Positions 50,472 to 58,230 of a stretch of 64,000 nt of DNA are shown piece after piece. The position numbers and the translations under genes were made by a program. The stretch's first letter is position 1, and every line of letters begins with the position of its first letter. This stretch comes from Arthrobacter sp. KBS0703 (lineage in GTDB: Bacteria > Actinomycetota > Actinomycetes > Actinomycetales > Micrococcaceae): positions 3,844,001-3,908,000 of the forward strand of contig NZ_MVDG02000001.1 in assembly GCF_002008315.2 (NCBI RefSeq), in the 5' to 3' direction. Under the pieces are notes generated by a model. It was not told where the DNA came from and did no database searches. It saw only the letters and a list, made by a program, of their open reading frames with translations.

Positions 50472-51995
50472 TCACAGTCCCCGGGCAAGCACCTGGCCCT
50501 TGAAGAACTCCGGCCGCACCCTGGCCATTACGAGCATGACCACCACGCCCAGCAGGATCACGCCCATGCCCAGGACGAACACCATGCCCACACCGCCCAC
50601 GGATGATCCGGATCCGTATTCGGGGTCCATCGAGTCGTAGGCCGTCTTGAAGAACATGACCAGCAGGATCACGCCGCCCAGCAGGGGTGCCAGGAACTTG
50701 AAGAAGAATGCCCGGGCGCTGCTGAACGCCACGCTCCGGAAGAACCAGACGCAGGCCAGGGCCGTAATGCCGTAGTAGAAGCAGATCATCATGCCCAGCG
50801 CCGTGATGGTGTCCCAAAGGGCGTTCTCGGAGGTGGTCCTGGTGATGACATAGAACGCTGCTGCTGCGATGGCGGCGGCGATCGTGGCGTAACTCGGGGA
50901 CTTGAACGCCGGGCTGACCCTGCCGAACGTCCGCGGCAGGGCCTTGTAGTGCCCCATGGACAGCAGGGTCCGCGCCGGGGAGACGAACGTCGACTGCAGC
51001 GACGCCGCCGAGCTGCTGAGGATGGCCAGGGACATCAGGATGGCGAACGGGCCCATCACCGGCCCGGAAAGCACGGCGAAAATGCTGGACTGGTTGTCCG
51101 GGTTCCCGGTGCCCAGCCCCGTCTCGCCTACGCCGGCGAAGGAGAGGGTGGCCAGGGCCGCCATCATGTAGATGGCCATGATGACGACGACGGTCACGGT
51201 CGCCGCCCGCCCGGGCGTCTTATCGGGATTCTTAGTTTCCTCGTTCATGGTCAGCGTCACGTCCCAGCCCCAGTAGATGAAGATCGAGAGGGAAACGCCC
51301 GCCGCAAATGAGGAGAAGGAGTCCACGGCGAAGGGGTTGAACCAGTCAGGCGAAATGGCCGTGGCGTCAAAGGCGGAACCGTTGGCCACATGAAGGAAGG
51401 CGGAGACCGCGAACCAGCCGAGCACCAGCAGCTGGAAGCCCACCAGCACGTACTGGACGCCCTTGGTGGTTTCCATGCCCCGGTAGGAAATCCAGCAGGC
51501 AAGGGAGATGAACACCAGGGTCGTGGCGATGTTCAGCGGCAGGTTGGTGGTCAGCTCGGCGAGTTCGGGGTTGCCGAACAGCTGCGAGAGCATGAGGTAG
51601 AAGAAGTCGACGGCGACGGCCGCCAGGTTGGACAGCACGATGATGGTGGCGGCGATCAGCCCCCACCCGCCCATCCAGCCGATCCACGGGCCAAAGGCCC
51701 GCGTTGCCCACGTGAAGGAAGTCCCGGCGTCGGGCATTGAATTGTTCAGTTCGCGGTACCCGAGCGCCACCAGCAGCATGGGGATGAACCCCACGAGGAA
51801 AATCGCCGGCAGGTGCACGCCCACCTCGGACACCGTGGGACCGAGCGCCGCGGTGAGCGTGTACGCCGGGGCGATGCATGACACGCCGATCACCACCGCC
51901 CCGATCAGCCCCACAGACCCGGCCTTCAGGCCTTTTTCGCTGAGCGTCTTATACGATGCGTCCGCGCCCTTGGCGGCAGCGGCTCTAGTGCTCAT
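50472..51995 (-). CDS. APC-family amino acid/polyamine permease
   Basis: A 507-residue permease with about twelve membrane helices. The first-helix motif GLIGAVVIGVSCIAPAYTL near residue 30 and DAGTSFTWATRAFGPWIGWMGGW near 88 are typical of APC carriers. It starts 56 bp after the stop of a putrescine oxidase gene, on the same strand, so it probably imports putrescine or a related amine, the same pairing as in other actinobacteria. GAGGC lies before the ATG. Substrate is inferred from context. Confidence 0.88.
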   Translation of the reverse strand: MSTRAAAAKGADASYKTLSEKGLKAGSVGLIGAVVIGVSCIAPAYTLTAALGPTVSEVGVHLPAIFLVGFIPMLLVALGYRELNNSMPDAGTSFTWATRAFGPWIGWMGGWGLIAATIIVLSNLAAVAVDFFYLMLSQLFGNPELAELTTNLPLNIATTLVFISLACWISYRGMETTKGVQYVLVGFQLLVLGWFAVSAFLHVANGSAFDATAISPDWFNPFAVDSFSSFAAGVSLSIFIYWGWDVTLTMNEETKNPDKTPGRAATVTVVVIMAIYMMAALATLSFAGVGETGLGTGNPDNQSSIFAVLSGPVMGPFAILMSLAILSSSAASLQSTFVSPARTLLSMGHYKALPRTFGRVSPAFKSPSYATIAAAIAAAAFYVITRTTSENALWDTITALGMMICFYYGITALACVWFFRSVAFSSARAFFFKFLAPLLGGVILLVMFFKTAYDSMDPEYGSGSSVGGVGMVFVLGMGVILLGVVVMLVMARVRPEFFKGQVLARGL

Positions 51996-52051
51996 GGGAT
52001 TGCCTCTCCGGAAAGTTCATTCGTCGTTGAATGGGTGGGGAGCCGCGCCGG

Positions 52052-53521
52052 TCAGCCGACGGCGGCCGCGGCGTCGGCCAGCTCGGCCTCGCCGAACGCT
52101 GGGGTGCTGTGCGTTGCGGTGCTGCGGATTGCCGCCGCCGTCCCTGCTGCGGCCGCGATGCGGGCCGCCGTGAACTGGCCCATGCGGACGGCGCCGTCCA
52201 CGTGCTGGTAGCCCTCGGCGGCGAGGTCGGAGGAGCACCAGTAGATGGGTCCGACCGGCGCATGCTGGTCCTTGCCGTAGCGGTGCAGGCCGCCGAGGTC
52301 GTAGCTGGAGGCGTACGCACCGCGGGTCCACTCCTCCGAGCCCCAGTCGGATTCGAAGTAGACCTCCGGTTCCAGCGCCTTCTCCCCCAGGAAGCCGGCG
52401 ATGGATTCCAGGACGGCGCGCTTGCGGTCCTCCGCACTGAGTTCGAAGACGGCGTCGGCCTTTTCGTCCGAGATGAACCCCACCAGGGTTCCGCGCGAAT
52501 CCCCGTGGTTGGTGTTGTCGTAGACCTCCTGCACCAGGGACCCTGCGCCGAAGCCGGTGCCGGACAGGCCGTCCTCGCGCCAGAACGGCGTGCCGTAAAC
52601 GGCGTGCACCTTGATCACCAGGCCCAGCGACTGGTGCTGGTGCATCTGGTGCTGGCGGCGCGGCAGCGGCGGGTTAAAGGAGACGCGCGAGTACAGGTTG
52701 GGCGGCACGGCCATGATCACGAAGCGGGCGTTGACGGTGGCCCGCTCGGAAACGGCGGTGACGCGGTAGCCGGCGGTGTTTCCGCCGGCGGGGGTTGGCT
52801 CCCAACTGATGGTGCGCACCGGACTGTCAAGCACGACGTCGGCACCCAGTTCCGCCGCCTGCAGCAGGGACACCTGCTGCATTCCGCCGATCACGCGTTT
52901 GTCCAGGATGAAGTCCTCGTCCGTCAGGTGGGTGAAGGAGCCGGCGGAGGCGGCCATCAGCACTGCCTGCAGCGCGGAGAAGGCGTGGGCGGGCTTGGTC
53001 AGCATTCCCCCGGCGATGAACAGGCCGATGTTGTTGCAGGCTTCTTCATCGGCGGAGTTCTGGCGGAGCCAGTGGTGGAACGAAATGGTGTCCAGTTCCC
53101 GCGCCTTGGGGTGGGCCCAGGGCTCGGTGGGGCCGATTTCGGCGGCCAAGGCGTCGAGCAGTCCCGTGAGCTTGTCCATTTCGGAAGCCGTGGTGGCACT
53201 GACGGGGAAGGACTCCCCGGTGTAGCGGATGGGGGTCCCGTCCGCACCGATGTAGACCGACTCGCCGTCGCGGTAGCGGGAATAGGTCTCGAGGCCGAGC
53301 TCGTCCAGGAGCGCCAGCAGGGCCGTCTGGTCCGGCGAGACCCACTGGCCGCCGATTTCCAGCATGGCGCCGTCAACGGTGTCGGTCCAGGTGCGGCCGC
53401 CCACGCGGTCGCGGGCTTCCAGTACGGCAACGGTCAGGCCGGCCTTCTTCAGTGCACGGGCGGCGGTGAGGCCGGAAGGGCCGGCGCCTACGACGACGAC
53501 GTCGCGGTCAAGATTCAGCAT
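52052..53521 (-). CDS. puo: Putrescine oxidase (flavin monoamine oxidase family)
   Basis: A 489-residue FAD-dependent amine oxidase. The dinucleotide motif VVVVGAGPSGLTAARALKKAG is at residues 8-28 and GGRTWTDTVDGAMLEIGGQWV near 42. The C-terminal SSDLAAEGYQHVDGAVRMGQFTAA holds the FAD-contacting end. It matches the bacterial putrescine oxidases of Micrococcus, Rhodococcus and Arthrobacter, which turn putrescine into 4-aminobutanal, ammonia and hydrogen peroxide. GAGAGGACATC lies before the ATG. A strong TetR-type operator lies 39 bp upstream. A different small amine is possible. Confidence 0.88.
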   Translation of the reverse strand: MLNLDRDVVVVGAGPSGLTAARALKKAGLTVAVLEARDRVGGRTWTDTVDGAMLEIGGQWVSPDQTALLALLDELGLETYSRYRDGESVYIGADGTPIRYTGESFPVSATTASEMDKLTGLLDALAAEIGPTEPWAHPKARELDTISFHHWLRQNSADEEACNNIGLFIAGGMLTKPAHAFSALQAVLMAASAGSFTHLTDEDFILDKRVIGGMQQVSLLQAAELGADVVLDSPVRTISWEPTPAGGNTAGYRVTAVSERATVNARFVIMAVPPNLYSRVSFNPPLPRRQHQMHQHQSLGLVIKVHAVYGTPFWREDGLSGTGFGAGSLVQEVYDNTNHGDSRGTLVGFISDEKADAVFELSAEDRKRAVLESIAGFLGEKALEPEVYFESDWGSEEWTRGAYASSYDLGGLHRYGKDQHAPVGPIYWCSSDLAAEGYQHVDGAVRMGQFTAARIAAAAGTAAAIRSTATHSTPAFGEAELADAAAAVG

Positions 53522-53559
53522 GATGTCCTCTCTGTGGCCGCCCGAGTGATGCGGACCAC

Positions 53560-53580
53560 TAAATGAATGCCATTCATTTA
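53560..53580. promoter_or_regulatory. TetR operator between putrescine oxidase and tetR
   Basis: TAAATGAATG and CATTCATTTA form perfect 10-bp arms around one central C. It lies in the divergent gap, 39 bp from the oxidase start and 83 bp from the regulator start, so one dimer or pair of dimers could control both genes. Confidence 0.8.
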
Positions 53581-53662
53581 TGATGACTATAGCGCTTTTG
53601 GCCTGCCCGCGGAAGAGGCTGATGGAATAATGCTGAGGACACCGCCCGCAGAAAGGCCAGCC

Positions 53663-54391
53663 ATGCCGGCATCACCAGCCTCCCCCGGAAGCACAGCCCT
53701 CGGCGAACCGAGATCCGAGGCAGGACGGCGCCGGGCCGGCCGCCCGGTAGGCGGGGTCCTGGACAAAGCAGGCATCACGGCCGCTGCGCTGAAGCTCATT
53801 GAAAAGAAGGGCTACGACGGCCTCACCATGGCCGCGCTGGCCCGCTCACTGAACGTCGCCCCGTCGGCCCTCTACAACCACATGGAATCCAAACGCGACG
53901 TGCTGCTGCTGGTGGAGGACCACCTCGCCGCCCTGGTTGACGTGTCAGCCTTCGGCGCCGAGCGCTGGGAGGAAGCGGTCCGGAAGTGGGCGTGGAGCTA
54001 CCGGGACGTGTTCTCGCGGCACACCCCGCTGATCCCGGTCATCGCGGTGCTCCCGGTGACGGACGCCCCGCAGACGCTGGCCATGTACGAGACCGTGAGC
54101 GCCGGATTCCGCGACGCCGGCTTCCCCGAAGAGCGGATTGTCTCGTCCATCGTGGCGCTGGAGTCGTTCATTTTTGGCTCGGCCTACGACGTCACAGCTC
54201 CGGCGGACATTTTCGACTCCGGCTCCATGGCCGACGCCACGCCCAGTTTCACCGGCGCAGTGCGAAGCCTGGCCGCGCAGGGGCATGAACGGCCGGCGGA
54301 CGTGGCGTTCAGCCTTGGCCTTGAGGCACTGATTGCGGGGCTCGGGACGCTTCGCGAGGAACCGCCAGCGCCCGGGCTACGGAGTGTCTGA
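53663..54391 (+). CDS. TetR-family regulator of putrescine oxidase
   Basis: A 242-residue regulator. After a 30-residue flexible lead rich in Ser/Pro/Arg, the helix-turn-helix reads ITAAALKLIEKKGYDGLTMAALARSLNVAPSALYNHMESKRDVL in its segments at about residues 35-80. The rest is the helical ligand domain. I chose the ATG at 53663 (AGAAAGG upstream); the frame is open from 53567, inside the operator, so that start is not credible. It is divergent from the oxidase-permease operon with a perfect palindrome between, so it likely represses both in the absence of a polyamine. Confidence 0.88.
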   Translation: MPASPASPGSTALGEPRSEAGRRRAGRPVGGVLDKAGITAAALKLIEKKGYDGLTMAALARSLNVAPSALYNHMESKRDVLLLVEDHLAALVDVSAFGAERWEEAVRKWAWSYRDVFSRHTPLIPVIAVLPVTDAPQTLAMYETVSAGFRDAGFPEERIVSSIVALESFIFGSAYDVTAPADIFDSGSMADATPSFTGAVRSLAAQGHERPADVAFSLGLEALIAGLGTLREEPPAPGLRSV

Positions 54392-55349
54392 CCGCCTCGC
54401 CGCACGGGCCTCGCCACGGCGGACATCAATCGTGGACGTGTTGCTGCTCGCCGTTGCCGTGGCCTGGGGTTCAACCTACTGGGTCGCCAAGGAGCTGGTC
54501 AGCCCGGACACCGTGCTGGCGGTGCTTGCCGTCCGAATGCTGCTGACCGCCGTCGCGCTTGGCCTGATCCTCGTCGCCCTGCGAAAACGGTTGAAGAGGA
54601 CGGAGGCCGTGATCGGCGGCATTCTGGGCCTGCTCTTGTCCACAGTCTTTACGTTCGAAACCTTCGGCCTTGCGGCGACCAGCGCCACTAACGCCGGGCT
54701 CATCATCAGCCTGACTATCGTGATGACTCCCGTGCTGGAGACCGTGGTGGGCAAGCGGAGGCTGAGCGGGCTGTTCTACCTGGCCGCGGTCATCGCGGTT
54801 GCCGGCGTGTACTTCCTCGCCACGGGCGGCGCCTCGGCGTCCTTCGGCTTCGGGGACTTGCTGATCCTGTTGGCGGCCGTTGCGCGGGCGGTCCATGTGA
54901 CGGGGATGCACCGGCTTTCGGCCGGACCCCGCATCGATTCACTGAATCTGACCTTCGTGCAGATGGCGACCTGCGGTCTCGTATTTCTCATCATGTCGGG
55001 CCTCTGGGGAGCACCGGTCGTGGCCTATGCCACAAGCATGGACGGGTCCGCCTTACTGCAAATGGCCTATCTCGTGATCGTCTGCACGGTGTTCCCGTTC
55101 TTCATCCAGATGTGGGCGGTGCGCAGGACTTCTCCAACCAGGGTGAGCCTCCTGCTCGGAACCGAACCGGTCTGGGCCGCAGTCATCGGCGTAACACTGG
55201 CCGGCGATGTCCTGGGCCCCCTCGGCATCCTGGGTGTGGTGCTCGTGCTGGCTGGCACCATGTGGGGGCAGCGGCTTGAACTCAAGACGCCGCCCGTGCC
55301 CCCGGCCGCCACGCGGCAGCGGGATAAAGTCCGCGATCCGGCGGTATGA
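54384..55349 (+). CDS. EamA/DMT-superfamily exporter
   Basis: A 321-residue protein with ten membrane helices in two EamA repeats: AWGSTYWVAKELVSPDTVLAVLAVRMLL near residue 29 and FFIQMWAVRRTSPTRVSLLLGTEPVWAAVIG near 245. These proteins usually export amino acids, metabolites or drugs. A GTG at 54384 overlaps the TetR stop by 8 bp, so it is co-translated with the regulator. An upstream ATG at 54333 would lie inside the TetR coding region. Substrate unknown; polyamine export is a guess from context. Confidence 0.87.
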   Translation: MSDRLAARASPRRTSIVDVLLLAVAVAWGSTYWVAKELVSPDTVLAVLAVRMLLTAVALGLILVALRKRLKRTEAVIGGILGLLLSTVFTFETFGLAATSATNAGLIISLTIVMTPVLETVVGKRRLSGLFYLAAVIAVAGVYFLATGGASASFGFGDLLILLAAVARAVHVTGMHRLSAGPRIDSLNLTFVQMATCGLVFLIMSGLWGAPVVAYATSMDGSALLQMAYLVIVCTVFPFFIQMWAVRRTSPTRVSLLLGTEPVWAAVIGVTLAGDVLGPLGILGVVLVLAGTMWGQRLELKTPPVPPAATRQRDKVRDPAV

Positions 55350-55401
55350 GTGCAGGCGGCCGTGCATCCACATGCGGTTCACGCAGGGGTAATGTGGCCG
55401 A

Positions 55402-55845
55402 ATGCCCGACCTCAGCATGACCATCAGACTCGCCGCCACCACTGATGCGGACGACGTCTGGCGTCTAGTTCAGGATTTCGCGTCGACGTCCCGGCCAGAG
55501 CGTGAGTCTTTTGACCTAACATTCCGTTCGCTGGTCGAGGCGCCCCATACCCTCGTTCTCGTAGCCGAGCACAGTCCCGGATCGGTTGTGGGCTATCTGT
55601 TGGCCCACAGCCGCGCCACGTTTCTTGCCAATGGCCCTGTTGCCTGGGTCGAGGAGGTCATGGTTGCCGAGCTGGCGCGCCGACAAGGCGTGGGACAGGC
55701 CTTGATGTTTGAAGTCGAGGCATGGGCGGAGTCGCAAGGTGCGGCCAACGTGTCGTTAGCTAGCCGGCGGGCCAGCGATTTCTACCTTGCCCTTGGGTAC
55801 GCGGACGCTGCCACGTTCTTTAAGAAACACCTCAATTCCCGCTAG
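55402..55845 (+). CDS. GNAT-family N-acetyltransferase
   Basis: A 147-residue acetyltransferase: MTIRLAATTDADDVWRLVQDF at the start, the beta-4 stretch VAWVEEVMVAELARRQGVGQALM near residue 80 with the acetyl-CoA phosphate loop RRQGVGQA, and ASRRASDFYLALGYADAATFFKKHL at the end. The internal ATG at residue 6 may be the true start. The substrate is unknown. It converges with and slightly overlaps the truncated DJ-1 gene. Confidence 0.88.
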   Translation: MPDLSMTIRLAATTDADDVWRLVQDFASTSRPERESFDLTFRSLVEAPHTLVLVAEHSPGSVVGYLLAHSRATFLANGPVAWVEEVMVAELARRQGVGQALMFEVEAWAESQGAANVSLASRRASDFYLALGYADAATFFKKHLNSR

Positions 55846-56287
55846 CGGCATCGAACGCGGTGGATTCATCTTTTCTGGCAGTTTCGACGGCGTGCTGCGC
55901 GGTCGCCAGCGCGCTGGCAGACTTACGGATCGAGGCCATGCGGAGACTCTCGGTGGCGGCGATGATGCTCTTTACTGTTTCAGGGTCTGCCTTGCCTGGC
56001 GAGCCGTGGTCGAACGGCGGTTTCGGGTCATATTCGATGGCCAGCTGAATCCTGCGCGCTTCGTCGTCGCCAAAGAGCTCCGCCGCCAACGTGAAGGCAA
56101 AATCAATCCCTGAGGTAACGCCAGCACCTGTGATTCGGTTTCTGTCGCGGACGACTCTTTCGGAGGTCGGGTGGACGCCGAAGTTTTCGAGCATCTGGAG
56201 GGACGCCCAGTGGCTGGTGGCTTGGTAGCCGGTGAGGAGCCCCGCCGCGGCAAGGAGGACAACGATTCTCAGTGGACCGGGCGGCAT
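55832..56287 (-). pseudogene. N-terminally truncated DJ-1/PfpI-family gene
   Basis: The 151 codons match only the second half of DJ-1/PfpI/isonitrile-hydratase-like proteins: LLAAAGLLTGYQATSHWASLQMLENFG and GVTSGIDFAFTLAAELFGDDEARRIQLAIEYDPKPPFDHGSP. In relatives a VCTG nucleophile elbow lies just before LLAAAGLL; here it reads LRIVVLL, so the catalytic cysteine and the first 100 or so residues are gone. No N-terminal half is found in any frame up to 56401. The remaining frame has no stop, so the loss may be recent, or a join may have removed it. Confidence 0.8.
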
Positions 56288-56401
56288 GATTTCAGACTAT
56301 ATGAGGGCGTGCGTCATCCAGCGCGGCTCGGCTAGCGGCTCGGTCCCGCCAGACAGCCGCCGCTCATTGTGGAGCTGCCGCCGGTTTGCCACCCTTGAGG
56401 C

Positions 56402-56866
56402 ATGACCATGGAAGAGGTTATTGAATTCGTGAAAAGCTTCGACGGCGCACTCGCGGTCGTTCCCGCCCCGGGAGACGGCTCGCCCGAAATTGCCTGGGGC
56501 GATGCATTCTTCTATTACGCCCCGGACGGCACCATGCCCAAGGCGACCCAGCCGTTTGCGACCATCGTGACCAAGAACTACCCCGACGACGAGCGGTCAC
56601 GCCTCGACCGGCCCGGAGCCTTCCGCGTGAACGTGGCTGCCGGGAAGCCTGCCTTCGTTGAGTGGACGGGCCATCAACCCGGCGATCCGGCGGAGGACGT
56701 TGATCCGGGTGTGGATGACAGGGTCATTGCACATCCCGTCTACGGATCACTGGGGTGGCTGGCCGTCGTCAACCCGGGGCCTTCGACATCCCAGACAGTG
56801 CAGAACCTGCTCCGTAAGGCCTACGAACTCGCCCGGTCCCGCTACGAACGCCGGATGGCTCTCTAG
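56402..56866 (+). CDS. DUF6194 family protein
   Basis: A 154-residue soluble protein matching what I recall of DUF6194: APGDGSPEIAWGDAFFYYAPDG near residue 22, TQPFATIVTKNYPDDERSRLDRPGAFRVNVAAG near 50 and HPVYGSLGWLAVVNPG near 112. Function is unknown; related proteins are sometimes annotated as erythromycin-esterase-like or ribosomal neighbours without evidence. Start may be 56402 or the ATG at 56408. A small helical-repeat gene follows by 19 bp. Confidence 0.85.
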   Translation: MTMEEVIEFVKSFDGALAVVPAPGDGSPEIAWGDAFFYYAPDGTMPKATQPFATIVTKNYPDDERSRLDRPGAFRVNVAAGKPAFVEWTGHQPGDPAEDVDPGVDDRVIAHPVYGSLGWLAVVNPGPSTSQTVQNLLRKAYELARSRYERRMAL

Positions 56867-56885
56867 CTCCATGGAAGGTTCCACC

Positions 56886-57158
56886 ATGTCCGATTGTGAT
56901 CTCGCCGCCCTACGGGAACGAGCTGCCCACGGCGACCCCGACGCCATCGGGGAACTCGTTGAACTTGCCGCCGAGCGGGAGGATTTCGAGGAGCTGCGGC
57001 GCCTCGCAGACGGCGGCAGCCGGGATGCCGCGGACCAGCTCGTTGAGCTCGCCACAGAAAAAGAAGACCTGAACGAGCTGCGCCGCCTCTCCGCCGGCGG
57101 CAACACTGACGCGGCCGACGTTCTCACCGAGCTGGCCGAGGAAGCCGCCGAGGAATAG
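56886..57158 (+). CDS. Small acidic helical-repeat protein (90 residues)
   Basis: The protein is built from about two and a half copies of a 28-residue helical unit: GDPDAIGELVELAAEREDFEELRRL, then SRDAADQLVELATEKEDLNELRRL, then NTDAADVLTELAEE. It is highly acidic and soluble, resembling a miniature Sel1 or HEAT-like solenoid. GGAAGG precedes the ATG at 56886; an ATG at 56871 is possible. It may be a protein-binding scaffold. It follows the DUF6194 gene closely and faces the cyclase-like gene with only 4 bp between stops. Confidence 0.7.
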   Translation: MSDCDLAALRERAAHGDPDAIGELVELAAEREDFEELRRLADGGSRDAADQLVELATEKEDLNELRRLSAGGNTDAADVLTELAEEAAEE

Positions 57159-57162
57159 CTGG

Positions 57163-58110
57163 TTACGGAGCGGCATAGGCCTGCCCGTACCACGTGAGCA
57201 CGCGCAGCGCCCTGAGGGTGTTCCACCTGCTCGGTCGCCCGTCGCATTCTTCCAGGGCGAAGTGGATCCGTCCGGGATGGGTGTTTTCCAGCAGCCAGGT
57301 GCCGTCGGGCTGCCGTTTCGAGCGCAGCAGCTCGATGGCTTCGGCGAGGCGTTGGTCCGGAGCGCCGCCGGCGTCGCGGAAGTAGTCGAGGCCGCGGAGG
57401 ACGTCGTAGAACCAGCGCGTCGGGTACGAGAACTGCAGCCAGTCCGTGTTGATCAGTTCGCCGGTGCTCTTGCGCCGGAGGAGTGCGCGTCCGAGCAGGT
57501 ACTCCTCGCCGCGGTGCCGGGCCGCGACAGTTGCCGGCGTCCCGCCGGTGGTGCGCTCGTGTTCCAGCAGCCCTTCGAGCACGTTGATGGTGGTGGCGAA
57601 GGATGACCGTGTTGAGCCCCGTTCGGCCTCGCAGTTCCAGCCGCCGTCTGCGAGCTGCTCGCCGAGCAGCCGGGCGACCACGCCGTCGACGTCTTCGCCG
57701 AAGTAGGCACCGAGGCCCACCGTCATGCCGTTGATGCAGGGCTCCACTTCCCCGTCGAAGAACGGCTGATCGCCTTCCTCCCAGCGACTGTTCTCCCGGA
57801 CGAGTTTCACCGCGCGGCGGGCCTCTTCGCTGCCGGGCTCGAGCCCGAAGTCACGCAGCAGCAGCAGGCTGTAGGCCGTCGCGGTCCAGGGCTGTCCGAC
57901 CTCGGATTCATCGAACGGCGATGGGAAGTAGGTGCCCCCGTCCCACTGGCCGTCGGTGCCTTGCAGCGCGAGCAGCCGGGCACCCCAGCCCTCGCTGGCC
58001 ACACGTTCCCGCTCAGCGTGTACAGCCTCCGCCGGCGCATCCGTGAGGTCGCGAAGGACCTGCCAGCGGATCGAAGGGTCAGAGTCGAGTAGCCAGTCCA
58101 GGACCTCCAT
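57163..58110 (-). CDS. Terpenoid cyclase/prenyltransferase-fold protein
   Basis: A 315-residue all-helical protein resembling squalene-hopene cyclase and prenyltransferase toroids: QGTDGQWDGGTYFPSPF near residue 48, EQLADGGWNCEAERGSTRSSFATTINVLEGL near 148 and KRQPDGTWLLENTHPGRIHFALE near 270 are QW-like repeats. Catalytic cyclase DxDD-type acids are not evident, so it may not be a cyclase. I chose the ATG at 58110 because the longer frame to 58155 would run through a terminator hairpin. The spacing between GAGGGG and that ATG is very short, so a GTG at 58125 is an alternative. Confidence 0.72.
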   Translation of the reverse strand: MEVLDWLLDSDPSIRWQVLRDLTDAPAEAVHAERERVASEGWGARLLALQGTDGQWDGGTYFPSPFDESEVGQPWTATAYSLLLLRDFGLEPGSEEARRAVKLVRENSRWEEGDQPFFDGEVEPCINGMTVGLGAYFGEDVDGVVARLLGEQLADGGWNCEAERGSTRSSFATTINVLEGLLEHERTTGGTPATVAARHRGEEYLLGRALLRRKSTGELINTDWLQFSYPTRWFYDVLRGLDYFRDAGGAPDQRLAEAIELLRSKRQPDGTWLLENTHPGRIHFALEECDGRPSRWNTLRALRVLTWYGQAYAAP

Positions 58111-58138
58111 CCCCTCAAAATACACGCGCTCAAAGGAA

Positions 58139-58176
58139 AGGGCGACGGCCGCCATAGACCGCTGGCCGTCGCCCTT
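58139..58176 (-). terminator. Terminator of the ABC/oxidase operon
   Basis: AGGGCGACGGCC pairs perfectly with GGCCGTCGCCCT (12 bp) around a 13-base loop, 55 bp past the oxidase stop; TTTCCTTT follows on the minus strand. Confidence 0.75.
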
Positions 58177-58230
58177 GTCCTTCGTGCAGTACCTTCCGGT
58201 CTGTGCTCCGGGAGTCTCAGGACCGGAGAG

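Noticed and set aside
52031..53566. 511-codon plus-strand frame opposite putrescine oxidase
   Set aside because: Shadow frame rich in Gly, Val and Arg with no motif; the minus-strand oxidase is complete.
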